From Siphonodentalium dalli (Eukaryota; Mollusca; Scaphopoda; Gadilida; Siphonodentaliidae): a stretch of DNA of 64,000 nucleotides. Location of the stretch: positions 112,890,004-112,954,003 of the forward strand of contig CP136064.1 in NCBI GenBank assembly GCA_032622095.1, read 5' to 3'. The notes beneath the pieces were generated by a model, which searched no databases, was not told where the DNA came from, and saw only the letters and a list, made by a program, of their open reading frames with translations. A program made the position numbers and the translations under genes. Numbering within the stretch: the stretch's first letter is position 1; each line of letters starts with the position of its first letter. Shown here one piece after another: positions 52,953 through 62,105 of this stretch.

Positions 52953-53125
52953 GTTGGTATCATTTTATAAGACCTGTATGTTATATTTTATAGAGGACGG
53001 TCAGCTAGAAGTCTTGCTGTGGAAGTAAATTGACTGGAAGACATACACTGGACCAAAGTTGGAACTTGGATGTATTCAATTTACAACTGTAAGTTTTTAT
53101 ATAAATACGCATCACTTAGAAGATG

Positions 53126-53475
53126 TATAATCTGATTTGACACCCCCTAAATTACTATTTCTTCAGCTTCGGGTTTAAATAATATTTTATTTGAGTTGAG
53201 GATCCTATCCCTCAAAGCTCTGAGTTATCAAATCTGTTAATTTTATCCACCTCGATTATTTGTCAGCCTACCAAACATTCCACTGACTTCTTCTAGAAAT
53301 ATGCAGATATACAAGATATTGAGAGGTCTCGCAAGGTCATCGCAAATCAATTTCGGAAGATAACATGATGAAAAGTAATGTTGGATGACTATTGGCTTTC
53401 GGTGTAAATTTCCGTTGTTGTTCATGTTGTAACTGGATGATCCGGGGACAATCAGATCAGATTGTGCACCTTTAA
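53126..53475. mobile_element. Longer member of the 51.6-kb MITE family
   Basis: The left end (CCCTAAATTACTATTTCTTC then AGCTTCGGGTTT, 53144-53176) matches the 51.6-kb terminus. The right end (ATCAGATCAGATTGTGCACC then TTTAAC, 53450-53475) matches its other terminus. The inner part GAGTTGAGGATCCTATCC with CAAAGCTCTGAGTTATCA (53193-53230) is the inverse of 51737-51783. The two elements thus share ends and subterminal sequence but differ in internal length (about 350 versus 218 bp). Non-coding. Confidence 0.75.
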
Positions 53476-54149
53476 CAAAAAGCCTTATGTTGTATGTTTG
53501 TTGAATTTATGTCTAAATTCCCTACCTACGGAAAAGAGTCCAAACAAATAATGTCCAGCAGATTGTGTACTTCTAAGTGTCATGGTATATATAAGACTAA
53601 ATAAAATAATACCTGTGAAGGGTAACTGGAGATTAAAAAAACAGGGGCAATTGGGGGGGGGGGTGAATAATTACCGCATTTTGCACTTTAATTCACAGAA
53701 TACTGATGACACTATATAAACCATAGCCATGATAGCCTTATAAATGGCCTGGTAAATATCCAATAACCTGATGTGCTTTTAAAGACAAATTAAAGTGATG
53801 TGAAACAATCCAGTGAGGTGTTCCCGGACCTGCTGATGGAATAATAAACAATCAAAATAAGTTATCCAAATAGTCAGAAAACAACATCATTGTTATAAAC
53901 AAATTAAACTCCGTGACTAGTATAATAGTATTGGGACAATCATTTCAGTAATGTTTATACTCAATAAGGTGCCCTGAATAAAGTAGTAAATGTTTACATT
54001 TGTGCGTGGTTCAACCGTTGTATTCTCTGAAATGCTACAGTGGATATGGTTGGAATTTTAGTTCTTAATCTCAGGTTTTTGCTACATAATTCCAGTGGGG
54101 ATAGTGTTTGGATACTAACTGATTGTTTATATGCACCCATATATGCCTG
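53476..54149. other. No gene seen
   Basis: AT-rich sequence with a run of ten G near 53655-53664 and scattered stop codons in all frames. No repeat structure stood out. Confidence 0.4.
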
Positions 54150-54375
54150 TTTAAAATAGGGGATGTATTATGCTGCATGTCTGTCTGTTAGTTCGCTTTT
54201 GGATTCCAGATGTCAGATGGTAACTTTAGATAGTCTCAACTGAGTTGAATGAAATTTGAAATGTGTGTGTTTTAATGTACAAAATACAGGTCCAGTTTGA
54301 GTTTTGGTTCAGCACGTCAATTTCACCAGAGTTAAAGGCCTTTTGTTGGAATTGCCATGGGCATATTTTGCCATG
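54150..54375 (+). repeat. Dispersed lophotrochozoan-type repeat
   Basis: GGGGATGTATTATGCTGCAT followed by GTCTGTCTGT is a diverged version of the 44.63-kb hairpin/CCGTCC repeat. It continues with TGTACAAAATACAGGTCCAG, TCACCAGAGTTAAAGGCC and GAATTGCCATGGGCATATTT. These phrases occur in widespread non-coding repeats of molluscs, as far as I recall. No coding frame. Confidence 0.6.
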
Positions 54376-54425
54376 CCCTAACAATGCTTTTAGTATTCAA
54401 TGAAATAAGTCTGCAATATATGTCT

Positions 54426-54443
54426 TTAACTCTTTAGTTCCCA
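54426..54443 (+). repeat. Left TTAA and terminal inverted repeat of the piggyBac-like element
   Basis: TTAA followed by CTCTTTAGTTCCCA. Matches the inverse of 57563-57580 except one base. Known piggyBac ends start CCYTTT-like, so CTCTTTA is a close variant. Confidence 0.8.
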
Positions 54444-55639
54444 CACTAGCTGTGTAAGCCACCCCGTCATCTCCATGCAGCTATAACATGATACCGACGG
54501 TGTGTTCCCGGGTATATATCAAGTACCAGACGCTATTTCCCCATAAGTATTTGGCTTGTCGGAAAGTATCCCGTTGCTCAATAAATGGTGGTAAACCTGT
54601 TACTGTGTTGACACAGTGAGGGTAATCTATTGGAGTGACAGCTCCAACTGGGGATAATGAGCGTAAGCCGGGACGTGTGTCGTAATATGAGAAAAGTCGA
54701 CACCTGAGTATAAGAGCCCTGGGCAAGCTAGTATTTTTGACTTTTTCATTGGGATTAGTTCAATATCAGTATATTAAACTATATGTTTTGTGCGTTTCGT
54801 CAGCTCTGAAATGTATGCACACGAATGTCACATTGTGACAATAAAATATGTCTTATACAAATGAACCTTGCTCAGGATTTAGACCAGTCTTATTTGGAAA
54901 AAGTCATCAACTCCCAAAAGTATTTTGTAAACAATTCAAAGCAAATGTGTTCTGTTTTCTTCTTATCTAGAAGACAATTACAGAGAGGATATATATAATA
55001 TTTTAAGTGGATACCAGAAATATCTCATGATATGGCCCAAGGACTAAATTTCCTGACCAACTTGTCGTGACCGAAAGTACATTGTTTCTGGAGATAATGA
55101 GTTTCTGTTGATACTGCCAGAAATAATGTATTTCCGCTGGCGAAAAGTGCAGCTAGTCGCTCGCGAAAATAAATAAATATATTTGTCCGGTATCAATCCA
55201 GAACGCTATATATCCTCTATTTCGTTCAGCCAAAATAACGCGATGTCGCACTACGAAATTCCAGTAAGTTTTAAATATATATTTTCAGAACGGTGATGTT
55301 TGAGATTGTTTATTACTATAAACTAACATGCAAATGTTACATTTATCAACATTTTCGACTTCAAAAATACCTATTATATAACACGTCGTGCTAAGTGTGG
55401 AAGTTCATCTTCGTGCAAACACTGTATGGCATCACCATTTAAAATTTAGCATTATAGAATATAAGAGAAATTTGAAACAATCCATATACCGGTATATAGG
55501 TGTGCGAATACACACTATTTTATCACATACGTCAGAAACACCAGAAACATATACCAACATTATCAGAAAAAGGACCGCACAATGTACAAATTGTGTTGAT
55601 GTAGATCTTTCCTTTTACTCAAGAAATTACATGTTTGAG

Positions 55640-55950
55640 AAAATAGTTTGTGAAATCTTCGATCTGCCGTGTGTCCACCACTGGTCAAGTGGTCATGCTA
55701 ATATGCTATGATGCCGGTGGTCCTGTTGAATTGCTATGATGCGGGTAGGGCAAACTGATTCCGTTACGAACAAGTACCGTTATTTTTCTAAAGTTGTAAT
55801 TTTCACGGTGATTGGATAACTAGAGCGATTTGATAAAAAAAAACATTCAAGAACATACATATTTTTGAAAAATATAATAATAACTGCGCTGGTGTTTCTA
55901 AAACGACGCAAATAGCCATCTTGATTATAGTCGATTTTCAACTAATGCAA
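55640..55950 (+). repeat. Left arm of an internal inverted repeat in the transposon
   Basis: Aligns in inverted orientation with about 56390-56715. Landmarks are CTGGTCAAGTGGTCATGCTA at 55681, GGGTAGGGCAAACTGATTCC at about 55744, and AACATTCAAGAACATACATA at about 55843. The similarity is diverged, so the duplication is old. A plus-strand open frame at 55388-55711 overlaps the arm and has no recognisable family. Confidence 0.65.
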
Positions 55951-56389
55951 CCATTATTAAAGTCACGGGCGGCATTTTGTTGCAGAAATATTTATATTTG
56001 TTCAAATCGCCATCAACAGAATGAACGCCAACATATATACAGTTCCACTCATATGACAAACATTATCAGCACGTAAATAGTATATTGTCGTCAAGACGTA
56101 CAATGGTGTACGTAAACAAGAGACTGTTCGTGTTATATAAGTTGTGATTCTGTTTACATAAGACCGAAATTATATTGGTTAATCATACAAAAATGATATA
56201 AACGCTCTCTATTATTTCCATATTAGGAAAACAGTAACAAATAACGCTCTTTATGTTTACCATATCCGGATCTAAACAAAGGCCAGGAAACGTAACGTTT
56301 TTTGCTTTTGTTTACATAACAAAGGTGAACAAATTGACAATAACACTGTTTATGCCATATTTATGATTGGCATAAGAACAAGGTCTGTC

Positions 56390-56715
56390 TAATCTTACTA
56401 TTCCTTCTGTTTATGGTGGTTTTTGACATAGATGAATATTTGAACACCATACCAACCTCGAACGCCGGTCGTATCTTTAAAACTATTTCGCAATAAATTT
56501 GTTTTTGAATGTTATAATTTGATACGCATAATGGATTTTTCAGATTATCGGAACACCGCGATTGAGACAAATTAAAAATAAAATAACGGTAATTTTTGTT
56601 AACAGCAACAGTTTGCCCTAACAGCATCATATCAATTCAGCAGGGCCCAACCGTATTAGCATGACCATTTGACCAGGTGTTGTCGACAATTCTTTGGTTT
56701 GAAATTATAAATGAG
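56390..56715 (-). repeat. Right arm of the internal inverted repeat
   Basis: On the minus strand it contains CTGGTCAAATGGTCATGCTA (from 56676), GTTAGGGCAAACTG and AACATTCAAAAACAAATTTA. These are colinear with the left arm about a centre near 56178. It could be a nested foldback element that replaced transposase coding sequence. Confidence 0.65.
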
Positions 56716-56857
56716 TCAAATCGTGCAATTCACCAAATTTGAAATTATATCATGAAATGTGTTGCGTGAACAATTAATATAGTTGGATAGTTTGAATGTT
56801 AACTGAGTATATCAATATACATTCGATACACATTGGGTTCTCTATGATGTCCATGCA

Positions 56858-57232
56858 CTATATATATTCTTCCATTTTCCACTTGGCATAGTTGTTAGTA
56901 TGCCTGGCTATTTCGGCATACTTCGATGGCGAGAACATCATATTGAAATAGTCCAAAGCTGTTGCTGTATCAGTGTCGAATTCATCTGGTATAACTGGCC
57001 CTGTCCTTTGGGTAAATGGCGGAAGTGATATCTTTCGAAATTTATATGACAAGCCAATCGGGTTATTATTCAAGCTACTATCGGCGATGGAGGTCAGATT
57101 GTTACTGGTAGCAGGGGGAGAGTAATCGTCATCTGAATCTTCTGATGACGAGAAACTGCAATCTCCGCTAAAATCGCTATCATCTCCCATTAACATGTCG
57201 ATCACTTGCTGTTTTGAAATTTTTGCAGCCAT
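56858..57232 (-). CDS. PiggyBac-like transposase, N-terminal fragment (124 aa)
   Basis: The frame opens with ATG at 57232 and runs 124 codons to a TAG beside TATATA-rich sequence. Residues 16-37 are strongly acidic and serine-rich (GDDSDF, then SSSEDSDDDYSPP), typical of piggyBac transposase N-termini. Residues from about 90 on (ALDYFNMMFSP, then IARHTNNYAKWKMEE) match the conserved start of the DDE_Tnp_1_7 domain, where family members have an FxxxF...TNxYA pattern. Full-length proteins are about 550-600 residues. The catalytic aspartates would lie further on and are absent here. The position just inside the right terminal repeat and the orientation inward fit a transposase gene. The fragment is truncated, unless an intron follows that I could not place. 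Confidence 0.75.
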   Translation of the reverse strand: MAAKISKQQVIDMLMGDDSDFSGDCSFSSSEDSDDDYSPPATSNNLTSIADSSLNNNPIGLSYKFRKISLPPFTQRTGPVIPDEFDTDTATALDYFNMMFSPSKYAEIARHTNNYAKWKMEEYI

Positions 57233-57452
57233 ATTGTTCGTAAATACTTAGAATGGTACCACTGATATCTGTCCCCAATATAAACCCCAAGTAACACAGC
57301 ATGTGTCGCGTGCGATGCCCACGGTGCCACGTTTATTGTTATTAGATAGGCAAATAACGAGTTGACATAACCGGGCGGTCTCCATTAGAAACTAGCGGGG
57401 AGCATATGGGCGAACTCATTAGTACAGTCTTGATCTAGTGTGGCGCTCAAGG

Positions 57453-57568
57453 GCGCTTGTGGGGAAGTCTGGTAACGCGCTCTTATGCGCTTCTAGGGAT
57501 ATGCTGCGAGGCGTCCACATGCGCTTATGGGGTAAATAGTGCAAAGCGTCCAGGGACGCTTATGGGAA
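57453..57568 (-). repeat. 34-bp subterminal tandem repeats of the piggyBac-like element
   Basis: GCGCTTnTnGGG-type motifs begin at 57453, 57487, 57521 and 57556, with spacings of 34, 34 and 35 bp. Examples are GCGCTTGTGGGGAAGT, GCGCTTATGGGGTAAA and ACGCTTATGGGAAGTAAA. Each is preceded by an inverted partner such as AAGCGTCC before GGACGCTT, so each unit can fold. Regular subterminal repeats of this kind are expected transposase-binding sites. Confidence 0.75.
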
Positions 57569-57580
57569 GTAAAGAGTTAA
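57563..57580 (-). repeat. Right terminal inverted repeat and TTAA
   Basis: On the minus strand: TTAA, then CTCTTTACTTCCCA. It pairs with the left terminus at 54430. Confidence 0.8.
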
Positions 57581-57624
57581 ATCTGATTTTTCCTAAACAT
57601 AGTATTTTATGCATTTCTTTTCAG

Positions 57625-57839
57625 AGTATGTTCGTTCACTGGCATTGGAAACTTTAGTATCAGAATGTGCACAGCATACAGAGGAGGCATGTGTGTTATC
57701 TGTGCAGATACAATATGTTATTCGTCAACTTTTCATTCATAAATATTGCACCACAATATACAAGTGTGTTGCAGCCTGTGGGAAGTTAGTAACATGCTAT
57801 GCTGTCAAGTGCTGCTATATTCATCAGATGCCAATATAA
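57625..57839 (+). CDS. Possible terminal exon of an unrecognised gene
   Basis: A splice acceptor (ATTTCTTTTCAG ending at 57624) is followed by an open frame to TAA at 57837-57839. If spliced there, the first two bases finish a codon (phase 1). The translation begins YVRSLALETLVSECAQHTEE and becomes cysteine-rich, with CCYIHQMPI at the end. No family is recognised. ATTAAA near 58060 could serve as a weak polyadenylation signal. Direct joining to the donor at 47231 would create a TAG, so the two do not form a simple two-exon gene. An intermediate exon or an unrelated gene would be needed. Confidence 0.25.
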
Positions 57840-58795
57840 AGGAGTTTGCTGATCTTTAAATTTCTACTGCATGACAGGTGTAAAACAGATGAGCTGTCAT
57901 TCTTGGGAATGTTCAATATAAGAAGGGTGTGATGAACTATATATTAAGTGTTAATTCATTGCAATTGTTGCGATGGTGAGGTGTGCACAGACATCAGGAA
58001 TATACACTGCTGTGGAAGAATGGCTAGGATGACAATTATTCCTCCTGGATATGTTTGAATTAAAGTTTAATTTCCAAAATCTCACTGTGTCTTCATTGAT
58101 GTTTATCTTAAAACTTCATTCAACATTGATGCAACCAATTATGTCATTTGGACAATTTACTTCATCTTCGACTCTTAATTTTGGTTGCTTATGATAAGAT
58201 TCATCAATGGGGTGGCCCTCACATGTGCAGGCAAATTACATGCCTCAATTTAAGGTTACTGATAGCACGTAAATGGTAGAATAGTCCTAAGAGGTTTGTG
58301 ATTTCAGGAAACTTTACATGTAATTTGCCACATCTTGCAGCATCTTGTGGAATTTAGTTCTATGCCAGCATGCAGTATTGAAAAATTAATCACAAAATTA
58401 TGTGAGAAACACTTGACTGTTTGCGTACCAACTGTTTCTATCATAATAATTTCAGGACTGTGTAAACAGTAATTAAGTGATAACAGTAAACAAAAGAATT
58501 ACATGGTCACCGTTTATTTTCTGTTTACTTGGCAACCAACATTATTATGGTAGAAACCATCAAAAATAATGGGTTTTCGTATAATTTAAGATTTGACCAA
58601 TTGGCAAAAAGAACCCATATACATGTACATGTATGTTTGTGGGAGGGTGTGAAAGCCATAATATAGAAATTTGATAGCCTGTAGTATGCAAGTGATCAGC
58701 TGAATTTTTGTTCTGGAAATGGAATCTGGTGGCATCTGTTTCAGGCTGTCTAAAGTCTTTTTCTAATTAGCCCTTTAATATATCAATGGATTGGT
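57840..58795. other. No gene seen
   Basis: AT-rich sequence with stops in all frames. It may contain the 3' untranslated part of the exon proposed at 57625. Nothing else recognised. Confidence 0.4.
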
Positions 58796-58851
58796 AATTA
58801 TAATGAAAATCAATTTATGACTTGAGTCATAAATTAATTTTCATTATAATT
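58796..58851. repeat. Long AT-rich hairpin, 27-bp arms
   Basis: Arms 58796-58822 and 58825-58851 (AATTATAATGAAAAT... and ...ATTTTCATTATAATT) are inverted with one mismatch and a 2-bp TG centre, forming a cruciform-prone palindrome. No coding potential or second copy seen. Confidence 0.95.
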
Positions 58852-59019
58852 TTACATGTCAAACTTGGAAAACCAAATTCATTCATGTGTTGCATATATT
58901 TTGTTGATTATGGATATGGTACAATAAATGGGTGGATTTAGTGTACAGTACCCTTAAAGGTTGCATAAGTATGTTGTATGGCACATTTATCAATAAATTG
59001 TGCAAAAAAGGAACTTTTT

Positions 59020-59410
59020 GGTCAAAACCAAAATTGGTTTCATATATAAAACCAGTTTGGGTTTTGATCAAAACCAGTTGGCGCTTGGTATTTGGTTTTG
59101 ATCAAAACCTAATTTGGTTACATATATGGGACAAAAGCTCAATTCCAATTTTGGTTTTGATCAAAACCAGTTGGCGTTTGGTATTTGGTTTTGATCAAAA
59201 CCTAATGGTTACATATATGGGACAAAAGTTCAAAACAAATTTTGGTTTTGATCGAAACCAAATATTCATGCAATTTGGTTTTGATCAAACCCAATTTTGG
59301 TTTTTATCAAAACCAGTTGGCGCTTGGTATTTGGTTTTGATCAAAACCTAATTTGGTTACATATATAGGACAAAGTTCAAAACCAAATTTGGTATTTTAA
59401 AAAACCAAAA
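59020..59410 (+). repeat. Tandem repeat built on GGTTTTGATCAAAACC
   Basis: The 16-bp perfect palindrome GGTTTTGATCAAAACC or close variants occurs repeatedly. AAACCAGTTGGCG blocks lie at 59071, 59164 and 59310 (spacings 93 and 146 bp), and TTACATATATGGGACAAA blocks lie between them. A 139-codon open frame across it (58932-59351) simply translates the repeat, so I do not call it a gene. Confidence 0.9.
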
Positions 59411-59506
59411 CGTTTAAGAGTGTACTGCCGACGCTAATTAATGCTCTTTTAATCTTTCGGTTTCTCAAGAGTGCAAATCTGATACAAAAAATGTTTAAAA
59501 GATCAA

Positions 59507-60357
59507 AATGTGCGCGAAGCTCACACAGGGGCTATAGGCCCCTCCCCCGCTAAATAAAGGTTCCGAATTGAGCCTGTTTCAGTTAGTATATAGATACAGT
59601 AAAATATCTTGATTGTTGCGTTCCATATGTGCATGAATATACGTGGGTTGGGGTGGGGGTAAAAATACAGTTTTATTGAAATAAAGTGTCCATACAAATG
59701 GGCCGCGAAGTGCAGAGCGTGTGATCATTAGGATGTCTGCTGAATACAGGTTCCAAAGAGGGTCCGTTTAAAATGTGCGGTAAGTTTCCTATATGTGCGC
59801 GAAGCGCACGCAGTTTAAGATATAATGTGCGCGAAGCGCAGAAAGGGGTTGTAGGCCCCCCTCTAAATAAGGCTCCCGAAATAAGCCTGTAAAGTAAAAT
59901 ATCTTGATTGTTGCTTTCCTTACGTGCATGCATATACATGGGTTGATGAGATGGGGTGGGGGTAAAAATACAGTTTTATTGAAATAAAGTTTTCATACAA
60001 ATGGGCCGCACAGTGCAGGGCGTGTGATCATTATGCGGTATGCTGAATACAGGTTCCAAAGGGGGTCCGTTAAAAATGTGCCGCAAGCTTCCGAATAAAG
60101 GCTTCTGAATTGAGTATGTTTCAGTTGGTTTATAGTAATATTTAAATAATATGCTGATTTTGTTTCGTTCAATATGTGCATGCGCATATGTGGACTTGGT
60201 GTGTAGAAATAGTTTTTAGTGAAATAAACTGTTCCAACGCGTATCCAGTATAACAAAAAAGAGAAGAATGACCATTCCATGTGTCAATGAACGCGGACAC
60301 TAGAAAATAACAAAGAACATTTGTATACCCGTCATTTTGTGACGGGCAACCCCCTAG
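59507..60357 (+). mobile_element. Helitron-like non-autonomous element with tandem core
   Basis: Three diverged direct copies of a repeat of about 250-317 bp start with AATGTGCGCGAAGC-type sequence (59507, 59824, 60075). They share CAGTTTTATTGAAATAAAGT, ACAAATGGGCCGC, GCGTGTGATCATTA and GAATACAGGTTCCAAAG. GTGCGCGAAGCGCAC forms a hairpin in each of the first two copies. The right end has a hairpin CCCGTCA-TTTTG-TGACGGG (60328-60346) followed 7 bp later by CTAG and T (60354-60358). Helitrons end in a short GC-rich hairpin just before CTRR and insert before T, so this matches a 3' terminus. No Rep/helicase gene is present. The 5' TC end is not located, so the left limit is approximate. Confidence 0.55.
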
Positions 60358-60589
60358 TTTACTATATATTTCAGGTTTTGATCTGTTCTTGTTTGACCCA
60401 GAAAATGTTTTGGAATGCTTCCCAAGAATAATTTGATATGAGCGTTGTTTTGTTCTAATTTGTTATTGTTTGTATGAATTCAATGCACTAGACATCTTTA
60501 ATCAAATATATACCTTTTCATATTAAACACGCCATTATCGCCTGTTTATAACATTGTCAAATGAATAAATGATCAAACTTTATTTCAAA
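60358..60589. other. AT-rich flank, no feature seen
   Basis: No open frame or repeat identified between the Helitron-like end and the ATAAATT-rich tract. Confidence 0.4.
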
Positions 60590-61085
60590 GACTTGACCCT
60601 TGACTGAACAGTATACTACTTTATACTACCTTTTATGTTAATAAGTAAAAAGATCTCAGATCTTTCATTTCAATTTATTGATAATTATCGAGGACTAAAT
60701 TCAACCTAACATTATAAATGCACAAATAAAATTTGATAAATTTGAAGTTTTAAGGGTAGATAAATTCCATGTTTTCATGAATTTATCAATATTTTCCCAG
60801 GCCTGCATTCATTCCAGCATGATAAATGTGCAAATAAATTTTAATAAATTTCTGATTTATGTAGATAAATTCCATATTTATCACGTAATAAATTAGACAT
60901 ATATCAAAATTGATTACCATGATAAATTTTTTGGTAAATTCTGAACTTTATTATTTAATAAATCCCAATAAATTTTAAATAAATTCCCACATTTATCGAC
61001 ATTTATCATTAAGATAAATTCCAATAAATTTGACATTTCCACACATTTATCAGGGATTTATTACTATGATAAATTCCATATTTCA
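60590..61085. repeat. ATAAATT/AATTTAT-rich tract
   Basis: GATAAATTCC, AATAAATTTT, CATTTATCA and similar words recur in both orientations every 15-40 bp across about 500 bp. They include repeated GATAAATTCCATATTT-like phrases (near 60759, 60863 and 61070). It is cryptically simple DNA with no coding frame. It may be a decayed tandem repeat, or an AT-rich matrix-attachment-type region. Confidence 0.6.
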
Positions 61086-61141
61086 TGCAGTGAGTGTTTC
61101 ATATTTCATTGAGGCCATCTGTACTATGATGTTTCTGGTGT

Positions 61142-61197
61142 CTAGTTGTGTCCTCTGTATTTCATGTATGTTTCTGAAATACAGAAAACACAACTAG
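61142..61197. repeat. Hairpin with 23-bp arms
   Basis: CTAGTTGTGTCCTCTGTATT (from 61142) and its inverse ending ACACAACTAG (61197) form 23-bp arms with two mismatches and a 10-bp loop. Confidence 0.9.
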
Positions 61198-62012
61198 TAT
61201 TTTTCTAGGGGAATCATTTTGCAACGTTTGCCTTAAATGTTACCTACATAATTTCAGTTATAGTTTCTTCAAATTCTTCTCAAGCACAACTGGTTGTGTG
61301 CAACAGCTCGACTATAACATCTCCAATACATGCCCCTTGTTTTCATTCGCAAACACGATATGCAAGTCGAAAATACATAATAAAAAAATACTGATCTTTT
61401 CACACTGTCGTTAACATGATAAAGACCTACTCAAATATCGAGAAAGCGATGTCGGCACATTTTAACATTCTCTCTAAATACAGCCAGGGCTGTTTTGGTC
61501 AGAAATCTCACGACATTCGCATAACCGATGGTAGTACAATAGTTAATTTAGTTTACATAATTAATATAAATTTCAATGATTAAACCTTAAATAAATACAA
61601 AGTATCAATGAGCAGAATGAATTTAATGACGTGTCTTTTGAAGTTAATTACTGACCTATTGTATTGTTTTTAATCTGATATTTATTATTTCCCACTCTCC
61701 TCATTTTTCCGGGTGGGGACAAATATTAGCAATATCATAGAAGAAGGAAATAAAAAAATGAATCAAACGCAGCCATTCCTTCTGTGTTTGGGAAGAGGGA
61801 GGAATCCGGAACTATTTTCGTCATAATATACAGTCATGCCAGTTCGTGTTCAAAAAGGAGAGAGAGTTTCGGACTCTAAGGAGAGAGCATCAGCTGTTCA
61901 TTATATCTTTAATTTGCACATTGCAGCTTTCCACTCATTTCTTGAGTAATGCATCTGTATGCGCGATTAAAAAGTAATCAGATTTTTACGATAATTCAGG
62001 GGGACTATTAAG
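61198..62012. other. No gene seen
   Basis: AT-rich, stops in all frames, no recognisable repeat or splice-bounded open frame. Just before the following foldback (near 61980-62010) the sequence resembles simple intergenic DNA. Confidence 0.4.
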
Positions 62013-62105
62013 GCAGAATGAAGTCCCCAGATGATGAATTTGGTGACTCTAGCAATCTTTATGTGGTAGCGTCACTAAATTCACCCTCCGGGGACCTCAC
62101 TCTGC
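62013..62105. mobile_element. Palindromic MITE (family copy 2)
   Basis: GCAGAATGAAGTCCCCAGAT at the left and the inverse GGGGACCTCACTCTGC at the right bracket TGAATTTGGTGAC and GTCACTAAATTCA. These are the same parts, in the same order, as in the 52.7-kb element, although the outermost AAGCCTTGAAAT arms are not conserved. It is a shorter or decayed member of that family. Confidence 0.85.

Larger units (their letters stand above)
54430..57576 (-). mobile_element. PiggyBac-like DNA transposon, 3147 bp, defective
   Basis: The left terminus reads CTCTTTAGTTCCCA from 54430. The right terminus, read on the minus strand from 57576, is CTCTTTACTTCCCA, 13 of 14 bases identical. TTAA directly flanks both ends (54426-54429 and 57577-57580), the hallmark target site of the piggyBac superfamily. 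The minus strand carries an N-terminal transposase fragment beginning 345 bp inside the right end. Regular subterminal repeats sit at the right end and a large inverted repeat fills the middle. I find no remainder of the catalytic DDD domain and no C-terminal Cys-rich domain, so the copy is not autonomous. Confidence 0.8.

Noticed and set aside
54481-54726. Minus-strand open frame as the transposase C-terminus
   Set aside because: It lies near the left end of the piggyBac-like element but lacks the Cys-rich CxxC pattern expected there and shows no family motif.
55388-55711. Plus-strand open frame of 107 codons inside the transposon
   Set aside because: It overlaps an old inverted-repeat arm, runs opposite to the transposase, and has no recognisable domain.
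47090-57839. A single gene joining segment B (donor at 47231) to the acceptor at 57624
   Set aside because: The splice would create a TAG at the junction (T + AG), so the two cannot be consecutive coding exons as placed.
58932-59351. 139-codon open frame with repeated FGFDQN-type peptides
   Set aside because: The peptide periodicity is simply the translation of the GGTTTTGATCAAAACC tandem repeat.
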